Of a stretch of 64,000 nt of DNA, positions 41,561 through 50,058 are shown in pieces (position 1 is the first letter of the stretch; every line of letters begins with the position of its first letter). Position numbers and translations under genes: made by a program. The DNA is taken from NCBI GenBank assembly GCA_030431475.1, contig JAUIJD010000013.1, positions 27,266 through 91,265 of the forward strand, in the 5' to 3' direction. The DNA is from Verrucomicrobiia bacterium. GTDB lineage: Bacteria > Verrucomicrobiota > Verrucomicrobiia > Verrucomicrobiales > Akkermansiaceae. Below the pieces are notes generated by a model. It ran no database searches. It saw only the letters and a program-made list of their open reading frames with translations, and was not told where the DNA came from.

Positions 41561-43951
41561 ATGCGAAGCTTCCTCCTGCTCACTCTTGTTGTACCTGCAC
41601 TCGCCAGTGCGGAACCCGTCTCCGTTTCCGGGATCTATCCCGAGCTCGCCATGTTCAATCAGGAGAATGAGTGCGGCACTGGCGCCGTCGTGCCCTGGGC
41701 CGATCGCCTGTGGGTCATCACCTACGCCCCGCACAAGCCGAAGGGTTCCTCCGACAAGCTCTACGAGATCACCCCCGCCCTGAAGCAGATCATCCGCCCG
41801 GAATCGATCGGCGGCACCCCGGCCAACCGCATGATCCACCGTGAGAGCAAGCAGCTCTTCATCGGCCCCCACGCCATCGACGCTTCCGGAAACGTGCGCA
41901 CCATCCCCTACTCGGAGATGTTCGGCCGTCCCACCGGCAACGCCCGGCATCTGGCCGATCCCGCAGGCCGGATCCTCTACGCCACCATGGAGGAAGGCAT
42001 CTACGAGGTGGATGTGAAATCGCTGCAGGTCAAGGAGCTGTGGGGTGACGAGGCGAGCAGGGACAGTCCCCGCAAGGCCGACCTGCCCGGCTACCACGGC
42101 AAGGGTTTCTACTCGGGCCAGGGCGTCTATGTCTATTCGAACAACGGCGAGCACGGGAAGGCCGCGCGAACCCGGCCGGACGTCCCTTCCGGCGTACTCG
42201 CCGAATGGGACGGCAGGGCCGATGCCTGGATCATCGTCCGCCGCAACCAGTTCACCGAGATCACCGGCCCGGGAGGCATCACCGGCAACCCGAATCCCGC
42301 GACCGATCCGATCTGGGCGGTCGGCTGGGACGCGAAGTCTCTGCTCATGGGCGTGCGCGATCCGGAGGACGGCTGGAGCTTCCGGCGGCTGCCGAAGGGA
42401 TCGCACTCCTACGACGGCGCCCACGGCTGGAATACCGAGTGGCCCCGCATCCGCGACATCGGCGAGGACCAGCTTCTGATGACCATGCACGGGACCTTCT
42501 GGAGGTTTCCGAAGGACTACGGCGTGTCGAATTTCGCAGGCATCGCGCCCCGCTCGAACTACCTCAAGGTGATCGGCGATTTCTGCCGCTGGCAGGACCG
42601 CATCGTCTTCGGCTGCGACGACACCGCCGCCAACGAGTTCCTCAACAAGCGTTCGGCCAAGGGAGAGATCGCCGCGCCCCAGTCCCAGTCGAATCTGTGG
42701 TTCGTCGAGTCCGGAATGCTCGACCGGATCGGCCCGGTCATCGGTCGCGGCGCCGTGTGGGACCGCGAGGGAGTGAGGGCCGGACAGGCGTCCGACGCCT
42801 ACCTTTTCTCCGGCTACGATCACCGCTACCTCCATCTCCATCACGATTCCACGAGCCCGGTGAGCTTCCGCCTCGAAGTCGATCCCACCGGGTCCGGAAG
42901 CTGGACCACGCTGCGCGAGATCGAAGTCGGACCGCGTGGGTATGCCGGGATCGCCTTCAGCGAGGCCGACCGGGGCGAGTGGATCCGCATCCTGGCCTCC
43001 GCCGACTGCAGGGCCAGCGCCGTGTTCTCCTACCGCAACCGTGATGAAAGGAACGGCTCGGCCTCGGCCATCTTCGACGGCCTTGCGAGTTCCCGCACGA
43101 TGTCCGGCGGTCTGATCCGGGCCCGCGGGGGCAACGTCGGGACCCTGGTCATGGCGGCGACCCGTCCCGACGGGTCCCACGCCTGCTACGAACTCGATGC
43201 CCGGCTCCGCCTCGTGCCCAGCGACGAGGACGGCCTGCTCGAACATACCCGGAAAAACGCCACCATCCCCAACGGCGTCCTGGGAATCGACGAGGCATCG
43301 GTCGTCTATGTCGATGATTCCGGCAAGCGCTGGCGCCTGCCGAAGGGAAGCCCCGCGATGGACCAGTATCCGCTCGGAGACTACCGCGTCTGCCGCGAGG
43401 TCGCCACCGAGCGGGACTTCTTCAACGCCCACGGCTCCTTCTACGAACTGCCCGCCGAGAATGCCGGCGGCTTCTCCAAGGTCCGCGCCGTCGCCACCCA
43501 CAACCGCTACATCCAGGATTTCTGCTCCTACCGGGGACTGTTCGTCATCAGCGGCATCGACGACGACGCGCCCGGCGACAACCCGCACATCATCCGATCC
43601 AGTGACGGCAAGGCCGCCCTCTGGGTGGGTGCCATAGACGATGCCTGGAAAATCGGCAAGCCGGTGGGTGAGGGAGGACCGTGGAAGGATACCCGGGTCC
43701 GCAAGGGTGACCGCTCGGATCCCTATCTGATGACCGGCTACGACCGGAAGACCCTGCATCTGACCACCGACAAACCGGCGTGCATTACGGCGGAGATCGA
43801 CCTGACAGGCTCGGGACGGTGGGTGACCTACGACGAGTTCGAAGTCGATGGCTCCATGACCCACGAATTCCCCGAAGCGTTCCAGGCCTACTGGATCCGC
43901 TTCACCGCCGACCGCGACATCACGGCATCGGCACAATTGGAGTATCGTTGA
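41561..43951 (+). CDS. Secreted two-fold repeated protein, unknown family
   Basis: About 796 residues with signal peptide 'MRSFLLLTLVVPALASAEPV'. I do not recognise a named domain. The protein is beta-rich and internally duplicated. Half 1 has 'RLPKGSHSYDGAHGWNTEWP', 'HGTFWRFPKD', 'SNYLKVIGDFCRW' and then 'DAYLFSGYDHRYLHLHHDS' with 'EVDPTGSGSWTTLREIEV'. Half 2 has 'RLPKGSPAMDQYP', 'HGSFYELPAENAGG', 'NRYIQDFCSYRG' and then 'DPYLMTGYDRKTLHLTTDK' with 'EIDLTGSGRWVTYDEFEV'. A beta-propeller plus a small beta-sandwich in each half is a plausible fold. It is co-directional with and close to a sulfatase, suggesting glycan binding or degradation. Confidence 0.75.
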   Translation: MRSFLLLTLVVPALASAEPVSVSGIYPELAMFNQENECGTGAVVPWADRLWVITYAPHKPKGSSDKLYEITPALKQIIRPESIGGTPANRMIHRESKQLFIGPHAIDASGNVRTIPYSEMFGRPTGNARHLADPAGRILYATMEEGIYEVDVKSLQVKELWGDEASRDSPRKADLPGYHGKGFYSGQGVYVYSNNGEHGKAARTRPDVPSGVLAEWDGRADAWIIVRRNQFTEITGPGGITGNPNPATDPIWAVGWDAKSLLMGVRDPEDGWSFRRLPKGSHSYDGAHGWNTEWPRIRDIGEDQLLMTMHGTFWRFPKDYGVSNFAGIAPRSNYLKVIGDFCRWQDRIVFGCDDTAANEFLNKRSAKGEIAAPQSQSNLWFVESGMLDRIGPVIGRGAVWDREGVRAGQASDAYLFSGYDHRYLHLHHDSTSPVSFRLEVDPTGSGSWTTLREIEVGPRGYAGIAFSEADRGEWIRILASADCRASAVFSYRNRDERNGSASAIFDGLASSRTMSGGLIRARGGNVGTLVMAATRPDGSHACYELDARLRLVPSDEDGLLEHTRKNATIPNGVLGIDEASVVYVDDSGKRWRLPKGSPAMDQYPLGDYRVCREVATERDFFNAHGSFYELPAENAGGFSKVRAVATHNRYIQDFCSYRGLFVISGIDDDAPGDNPHIIRSSDGKAALWVGAIDDAWKIGKPVGEGGPWKDTRVRKGDRSDPYLMTGYDRKTLHLTTDKPACITAEIDLTGSGRWVTYDEFEVDGSMTHEFPEAFQAYWIRFTADRDITASAQLEYR

Positions 43952-44081
43952 ACTCCGGCGACCCGGGGGCTTCCTTCCAAGGCTTCCCCGCCAATTTGAC
44001 GTTTGAAGGCGATCGATCAAGATCGCCAGCTCCCAAGCTGAGATCGAGGCCCGGTTGGACTGCAGCAGTGATGCTCACGCA

Positions 44082-44861
44082 TCAAGCAGGCCCGGAACCG
44101 GATGACAAGGCCCTCCGCCGGTAGGCGGCCGGGGTCAACCCGACCACCTGCTTGAACTGCCTCGTGAAGGAAGGTTGGTCCGAATAGCCGCAAGCCAGCG
44201 CGATCTCGACGATCGGCTCGGAGCCGAGCGCCAGCATCCGGCAGCCCGCATCCACCCGCACCTTGACCAAGTACTGTCCGACGGTCACCCCGAAGAGGCT
44301 GCGGATCCTCTCGTTCAGTTGGTAGACCGAAAGCCCGGCCAGGGAGGCCAGCTCCGGCAGTCGGATTGATTCGTCGAAGTGCTGCTGGATGTGATGCAGC
44401 GCCACCGACACCCCCTCGAGGTCGTGCGAGAGAACACCGGGCATCCGCAGGTCCCTCGACAGACCGCAGAGACCGGTGACCTCACCGGCCGAATTGACGA
44501 CCGGCTCCTTGTAGGACACGCACCAGCCCTCCCGCCCGTCGGCGTAAAGATGCAGTTCGAGCCGGTCGTGGAAACCGGTCCCACTCGACAGCACGCTCTG
44601 GTCCTGCTCGTCGAACACCCTGCCCAGGCATCCGGGAAACAGCTCGCTCGCCATCCTGCCGATCGCCGACGCCTTGTCGGACAACTGACACCTCGAAACG
44701 ATCGTCTGGCTAACCGCCACGTAGCGGGCACGCCGGTCCTTCACGAAGAAAAGAATGTCCGGCACCCGGTCAAACAGGGCGACGATCGAGGACAGAGCTT
44801 CGACCGAGTCCGCGGAATCGCGACCCAGCGTCCGCATCGCTGTGTGAAACTTCTCGATCAT
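44082..44861 (-). CDS. AraC-family regulator with PAS domain
   Basis: 259 residues from the ATG at 44861 (GAGGA some 13 bases upstream). The N-terminal PAS domain (~25-140) has 'VPDILFFVKDRRARYVAVSQ' and 'NSAGEVTGLCGLSRDL'. A C-terminal double HTH reads 'LPELASLAGLSVYQLNERIR' and 'IALACGYSDQPSFTRQFKQV', ending in 'VGLTPAAYRRR'. It is a cytoplasmic one-component activator whose PAS may sense a small molecule. It is downstream of the two GH127 genes on the same strand and likely controls them. A GGCGATC/GATCGCC stem (44008-44027) lies between it and the convergent gene. Confidence 0.92.
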   Translation of the reverse strand: MIEKFHTAMRTLGRDSADSVEALSSIVALFDRVPDILFFVKDRRARYVAVSQTIVSRCQLSDKASAIGRMASELFPGCLGRVFDEQDQSVLSSGTGFHDRLELHLYADGREGWCVSYKEPVVNSAGEVTGLCGLSRDLRMPGVLSHDLEGVSVALHHIQQHFDESIRLPELASLAGLSVYQLNERIRSLFGVTVGQYLVKVRVDAGCRMLALGSEPIVEIALACGYSDQPSFTRQFKQVVGLTPAAYRRRALSSGSGPA

Positions 44862-44993
44862 GAAATGACTTTCTTCCTCGTCTCGTCGAAACCGGCCACC
44901 GCCGGATGGAGTGGCCGCGCCCCGCCGGAAAAAACCCAAAACCGACGGGGACAGCGGCTCACGTCCAAGATGGCTCCGGCCCTGGGACCGGCC

Positions 44994-47456
44994 TCATTCG
45001 ACCCGCAACCCGAACACACCGCCGGCGACGTCGTGGTTGCGGCTCTTGAAGCGAAGGCTGACCGACTCGACTTTTTGGCCGAAGGCATTGGTCCGCCCCT
45101 CGACCAGGCTCGCCGGGATCCGATAGCGCTCTTCGAAGAACTCGCCGGGCTTCCGGTTCTCCAGCTTCTGGATGCCGATCTGGTGTTCGTCGGCGAAGAG
45201 GTCGAACTCGCGCCTCACGTCCCCGCCCCAATAGGTCACGATCAGCGTGCCATCCCGCCCCTGTGGCAGCTTGAGCTCATAGCTGAACTCCGGGCCGTGA
45301 CGGTAGGTGCGCCCGCCGAACTCGCCGAGATTTCCTCCGCTCACCTCGTGGGCCGACTCGGAGACGGGATCGCCGATGATGACGTAGTCGATGGCATCGG
45401 CGAAGCGTTCGCGGAGCTCGTCCACCTGCTTCATCTTCTCCTGAAACACCGGGGCCTCCCGATCGACGAACCAGACGGCGTAGGAATGGGCGGGAGCGTT
45501 CCGATCCGGATGCTCGCCGTCCGGGTGGTACCACTGGCCGATGTTGGTGAAGGGAACCATCGGCACTTTCACCAACTCGCCGTCGGGGCGCACGAACTCG
45601 GCCTCATAGACCGGGCCGACCAGCTTGGCCGGCTTCTCGACCTTCCGCAGCTTGGCCGTGTCCGGAACCACGGCCAGGTCATCACCAATCCGCTGGGGCG
45701 GAGGCATCCCGGCGTGATCCCACCACACCGTGTCGGCGGCATAGACCACCGGTCCTCGCGTCAGGGCCCACGGCGGGGTATCGCCTTCCACGGGCTCATG
45801 CATGATCTCCCCCCCCGGGAGTCGATGGATGACGGTGCGCCACGGGCTGTCCGACCTCACCCACCCGAGTTCCATGAGAAAACTCAGATCAAGGGTGTCC
45901 CCGGCCTGCCACTCGCGTCCGATCACCAAATACCCGCCGGCCTTCACGTCCTCGCGAGCCGCCCCGTTGAGCTTCACACCAGGCGACGCGCACCACGACG
46001 GGATGCGCAACCGGATCTCGCTCCGGCCCGACGGTGCGGCCTCGACCGTGATACGGACGGCGGTGTCCTCCGGATAGGCGGTCTCCTGGCGCAAGCGCAT
46101 CGACCGTCCCTCGGAGAGCTTCACATCGGCCGTTGAGGCGGCATACTGATTGATGAATACGCCGTCCTCGTCCTTGCCATAGAGAAAGGTCGGAAGGAGT
46201 GAGATCATCCGGTGGCCGCTTCCCGTGCAGCAGTCGACCCCGTGATAGTAGCCCTCCGGTTTCACGCCGTTCGGGGCGGTGTGGTAGCGGTAGGTGTCGC
46301 CGTCGATCGCCTGGGCGGCGAAGACGTGGTTCCACAGCAGCTTCTCCATCGCGTCCGCGTACTTCACCTCACCGGTGAGCTCGAGAAGGTACTGGGTGAC
46401 CTGCAACCAGGACATGGTGGCACAGGTCTCGACGACGTGACCGGTGACCGGCTTGACGTGGCCGGCCTCGTAGTGTTCCCCGACACTGACCCCGCCGGTG
46501 ATGTATATCTGGCGGCTGGCGATGTCGCGCCACGCCCCGGCAACCTTTTCCAGATAGGACGGGTCGCCGGTGATCTCGTAGAGACGCAGGAACCCGAGGA
46601 AGTTCATGTGGAAGGTGTGCGAGTGCACGTAGGGCTGCACCTCGTGGATTTCCATCGTTCCCTCGGCAACGCGGTCGAGCTTCGAGAAGGTGTCCCAGCC
46701 ACTCCAGCGGTCGATGTTGTCGACGACCCACTTGCTCCAATTCAGGTAGCGCTCGTCGTCGGTGGCCAGGGCCAGCCTCAGCATCGGATCGATGAGCATC
46801 GTGCCCTCGAGCGAGTAGTGGACGGCATGGCCGGCGATCGCCGACTCCCCGGTCAGCACCTTCTCCCGGTTGGCGGGCGGACGCAGGTCACTCGGCCAGA
46901 ACTCGGCCTTGCCCGGGGCGATGTGATTCACCAGGTAATCGCCGAGTTTCGCGGCCGAATCGAGGGCCCGCCGGTCGCCCCATTGCTCCCACGCGGCGAT
47001 CAGGCCATGCAGCTTGAAATACAGCTCGTAAGCGTCCATGCCCCGCAGCGGCACCTTGTGTTTTTCGCGATACGCCTGGCTGGTGACACCGACGTAACCG
47101 CCCGGCTCCTGACTGGCGATGATGCGGTCCAGGATCTCCTTCGCCTTCTCCCGAAGCTCCGGATCCGAATGCGCGGACGAGAGCACCGCGCTTTCCAGCC
47201 ACTTCCCGTCCTGCTCGCCAAGCCACCACCAGGCCTCGTGCGTCCGCTGCTCGACCAGGCGCACGTAGTGCTCGATGGCGAAGTCGTGGAGATACCGACC
47301 ACGGTTGGCCTCCCAGCGTTCTCCGACGTAGCCGCGCAGTTCCGGCACTTCGTTGACCGTGAGCGCCTGCTGGACGCGGGTCGGTGCGGCGTGGGCGAAT
47401 GACAGGAGCGCGGCGGCAGCCATTGCTCCAGCGGGTCGAAGGATGGGAAGATTCAT
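44994..47456 (-). CDS. GH127 (DUF1680) beta-L-arabinofuranosidase-type enzyme
   Basis: 820 residues from the ATG at 47456, which starts a signal peptide ending near 'AALLSFAHA'. An alpha/alpha-barrel is followed by beta-sandwich domains. Zinc/catalytic ligands of the GH127 type are present: E343-T-C345 in 'GHVVETCATMSW' and C409-C410 in 'HGVDCCTGSGHR'. In B. longum HypBA1 the matching residues are Glu338, Cys340, Cys417 and Cys418. 'WALTRGPVVYAADT' is the typical DUF1680 C-terminal strand. It should release terminal beta-L-arabinofuranose or a related sugar outside the cytoplasm. It lies 108 bp after the other GH127 gene. Confidence 0.9.
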   Translation of the reverse strand: MNLPILRPAGAMAAAALLSFAHAAPTRVQQALTVNEVPELRGYVGERWEANRGRYLHDFAIEHYVRLVEQRTHEAWWWLGEQDGKWLESAVLSSAHSDPELREKAKEILDRIIASQEPGGYVGVTSQAYREKHKVPLRGMDAYELYFKLHGLIAAWEQWGDRRALDSAAKLGDYLVNHIAPGKAEFWPSDLRPPANREKVLTGESAIAGHAVHYSLEGTMLIDPMLRLALATDDERYLNWSKWVVDNIDRWSGWDTFSKLDRVAEGTMEIHEVQPYVHSHTFHMNFLGFLRLYEITGDPSYLEKVAGAWRDIASRQIYITGGVSVGEHYEAGHVKPVTGHVVETCATMSWLQVTQYLLELTGEVKYADAMEKLLWNHVFAAQAIDGDTYRYHTAPNGVKPEGYYHGVDCCTGSGHRMISLLPTFLYGKDEDGVFINQYAASTADVKLSEGRSMRLRQETAYPEDTAVRITVEAAPSGRSEIRLRIPSWCASPGVKLNGAAREDVKAGGYLVIGREWQAGDTLDLSFLMELGWVRSDSPWRTVIHRLPGGEIMHEPVEGDTPPWALTRGPVVYAADTVWWDHAGMPPPQRIGDDLAVVPDTAKLRKVEKPAKLVGPVYEAEFVRPDGELVKVPMVPFTNIGQWYHPDGEHPDRNAPAHSYAVWFVDREAPVFQEKMKQVDELRERFADAIDYVIIGDPVSESAHEVSGGNLGEFGGRTYRHGPEFSYELKLPQGRDGTLIVTYWGGDVRREFDLFADEHQIGIQKLENRKPGEFFEERYRIPASLVEGRTNAFGQKVESVSLRFKSRNHDVAGGVFGLRVE

Positions 47457-47564
47457 GTCAATCCACGGACGGCTCGATCCGCCGACCTCGTGAGGGTTTC
47501 CACCTGGAGTATCGGATTCTGCCACCGGCGACCCGACACGAGATGAGCGAGATGACGAAAGAAA

Positions 47565-50018
47565 CTACTCCACCGTGACCTGCCACTCGTAGAGTCCGGC
47601 GGAGCGGCCTTCCTTGAGAGCGATTTCGAGGCGCAGGGCGTCGGTCGTGACCGGCTTGAAGCTCACCTCAACGGGCTCCGCCTTGCGAACGGGATCGCCC
47701 GAAGAATCCTCGACCGGCTTCCATTCGCCGTCGGAATCCCGATACGAAAGCTGCCAGGAGTCCGGCAGCGCGCAGGCTCCGCCGGAGCCCGTATCGTCGT
47801 ACCATGAGAGGATCGATCCGGAAATCTCCGCCGACTCGTCAAACTCGTAGGTGACCCATTCGGTCCCTCCGAGGTGCGGCCAGAAATCGAAGTTCGCTGC
47901 GAAGCCGTCGGTCGCATTGCGGGGCATCTGCTGGTCGTTGAGGCGGTTCGGATCCATGCCACCACGGGCGAAGGAGACCGACACCTTTGCCTTCGAGGTG
48001 AAGGTCGGCTCGAGCGCGGGGCGGACGTGCTCGGCATCGCGCCCCAGCCACACGCTCATCGGCGAGTTACCCCGGTTGTTCCAGGCCGCGTAGGGGATCG
48101 CGGTGGCAGTGACCGTTCTCTCGGCAAGCTCTCCCTCCCTGCGGGAAACCCTCTTGGCGCCGCTTACCTCGAGCGTCACCACACCGCCGAGAAGTTCTTC
48201 CTGATACACCGGCCTCACCTCGGTGGAAGCGGGAAGGGCGAGGTCGAAAACGGATCCGTCGTTGTCGATGCCCTCGAAGGTGTAGACCACCGGTCCTCGT
48301 TCCAGCGCGACCAGGCCTTCGTTGGAAGGCACCCTGTCGATGGTCGAAACGCGCCGCACGGGCATCGGAAGGTGAAGCTCCACCACGTCGCCCGGCTTCC
48401 ACTCGCGGTCGAGGCACGCATAGCCGTCACGCATCGTCGGAGAGACGTTCTCGCCGTTGACCTTGAGCGTCCATTCCGAAGGCGAGGGATCGTCGTAGGT
48501 ATAGAGGTCGCTGGGCACCGGCTCGCCATGCACCCACCCGGGAATCCGAAGCGCCAGGTCGAAGGTCCCCGTCTGCTCCGGACTCACCACCAGCTTCACA
48601 TCGCCGCTCCACGGATACTTCGTTTCCTGGCGCACCGAGACCTCCGTGCCACCGACCGTGGCCTTCGCCTCGCCCTCGGCATAGAGGTTCACGAACAACC
48701 GCCGGTCCTTCACCGCATAGGCGTAGCCGCTCACCGAAGCCAGCGTGCGCAGGGTGTTGGGCGGGCAGCAGGCGCAGCCGAACCACGGCGCGCGCCCGGC
48801 GTGGCCGTGGTTGTTCTTCGAGTGACCGTCGTACTCAAGCGGGTTCGGATAAAAGAAGCGATCGCCCGAAAGGGAGACACCGCTGAGGAATCCGTTGTAG
48901 AGCGTGCGCTCGAAGACGTTCATGTACTTCGCCTCGCCGCTCATCAGGAACATCCGGTGGTTCCAGTAGAGGAATCCGATCGCCGCGCAGGTCTCGTTGT
49001 AGCAACGGTTGGGCAGCTCGTAGTTGTCGCCGTAAGCCTCCCCCGCCCCCCGCGCACCCACGCCGCCGGTGAGGTGGAGCTTCTTGCCGACGACATTCTC
49101 CCAGATGCCGTTGATGGCGGTGAGATACTGCTTGTCGCCTCCCAATGCGGCGACATCCGCCATGCCGGCGTACATGTAGTTGGCGCGGACTGCGTGGCCG
49201 ACCGCCTCGCGCTGCTCGACCACCGGCAGGTGGTCCTGGCTGTACTCGCCCCCCTTGCCGCGACGGGTCTCGAGGAAGAACTTCGCGAGCTTGAGCCAGC
49301 GCTCGTCGCCGGTGCTGCGGTAGAGCTTGGCCAGCCCCATTTCCACCACCTGGTGGCCCGGGACGATGGCAGGCTCCCCGTCTCCGAACTCATCGTCGAG
49401 GTTCTCGGCGCTCTTCAGGCAGATCTTCATCAGCGAGTCCGACCCGGTCGCCTGCGTGTAGGCGGCTCCCGCCTCGTAGAGGTGCCCGAGGTTGTAGAAC
49501 TCGTGGCTGAGTTCCGGGGCCTTCTCCCACCGTTCCCGACCGATCCAGTCGTGCACCGGCGAGTCCGGGTGCATCGTGCGCCAGGTGAAGAGGTAGCCGT
49601 CGGGTTCCTGCGCCGCAGCCACCCGTTCGATGATCTTCTCGAGTTCCTTCTCCAGCTCCGGGTCGGGTTCCACGCTCAGGCAGAACGCCGCTCCCTCGAG
49701 CACCTTGTAGACGTCCGAGTCATCGAAGGTGTACTGCGTCGGCGGCCGGTTCTGGAACCCGGTCTCCCCGGCGGCACGACGCCGCATCGTTTCCGCGGCG
49801 AGATCGAAGTTCTTGAGCCGGTTCGCTGATTCGAGCTGGCCCAGGGCAAACGGCAGGGTCACCTCGACGTTGGTCTGCTGCCGGTCGTGCCAGAGACCCG
49901 AAGTGAACCGGACGTCGGTGAACGGCACCGGCTGGACCGGGTAGTCGTCCGCCGGGAGGGTTGCTGATAACGCGATGCAGGACACGACGAGTCGGCGAAC
50001 CATGGAAAGAGTGGACAT
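47565..50018 (-). CDS. GH127 (DUF1680) beta-L-arabinofuranosidase
   Basis: 817 residues with signal peptide (M1 or M6, 'RRLVVSCIALSATLPA'). Closer to HypBA1 than its neighbour: 'FTSGLWHDRQQTNVEVTLP' at the start, 'YKVLEGAAFCL', E342-T-C344 in 'RCYNETCAAIGFLYWNHRM', and C415-A-C417-C418 in 'WFGCACCPPN', which also has the extra Cys of the family. The C-terminal part adds a discoidin-like beta domain ('EWVTYEFDESAEISGSILSW'). Expected to hydrolyse beta-L-arabinofuranosides in the periplasm or outside. It is 40 bp downstream of the Ser/Thr kinase gene. Confidence 0.92.
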   Translation of the reverse strand: MSTLSMVRRLVVSCIALSATLPADDYPVQPVPFTDVRFTSGLWHDRQQTNVEVTLPFALGQLESANRLKNFDLAAETMRRRAAGETGFQNRPPTQYTFDDSDVYKVLEGAAFCLSVEPDPELEKELEKIIERVAAAQEPDGYLFTWRTMHPDSPVHDWIGRERWEKAPELSHEFYNLGHLYEAGAAYTQATGSDSLMKICLKSAENLDDEFGDGEPAIVPGHQVVEMGLAKLYRSTGDERWLKLAKFFLETRRGKGGEYSQDHLPVVEQREAVGHAVRANYMYAGMADVAALGGDKQYLTAINGIWENVVGKKLHLTGGVGARGAGEAYGDNYELPNRCYNETCAAIGFLYWNHRMFLMSGEAKYMNVFERTLYNGFLSGVSLSGDRFFYPNPLEYDGHSKNNHGHAGRAPWFGCACCPPNTLRTLASVSGYAYAVKDRRLFVNLYAEGEAKATVGGTEVSVRQETKYPWSGDVKLVVSPEQTGTFDLALRIPGWVHGEPVPSDLYTYDDPSPSEWTLKVNGENVSPTMRDGYACLDREWKPGDVVELHLPMPVRRVSTIDRVPSNEGLVALERGPVVYTFEGIDNDGSVFDLALPASTEVRPVYQEELLGGVVTLEVSGAKRVSRREGELAERTVTATAIPYAAWNNRGNSPMSVWLGRDAEHVRPALEPTFTSKAKVSVSFARGGMDPNRLNDQQMPRNATDGFAANFDFWPHLGGTEWVTYEFDESAEISGSILSWYDDTGSGGACALPDSWQLSYRDSDGEWKPVEDSSGDPVRKAEPVEVSFKPVTTDALRLEIALKEGRSAGLYEWQVTVE

Positions 50019-50058
50019 GATGATGAGAAATGGATTCGGCGGCAGGGCCTCATCCTCA

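Noticed and set aside
41549..44020. 823-codon open frame on the minus strand
   Set aside because: Antisense shadow of the duplicated secreted protein; no signal peptide or domain.
44008..44027. GGCGATC/GATCGCC hairpin as terminator
   Set aside because: Only 7 bp and no T-run on either strand; mentioned with the AraC gene but not called as a terminator.
47874..49829. 651-codon open frame on the plus strand
   Set aside because: Antisense to the GH127 gene whose zinc ligands are intact.
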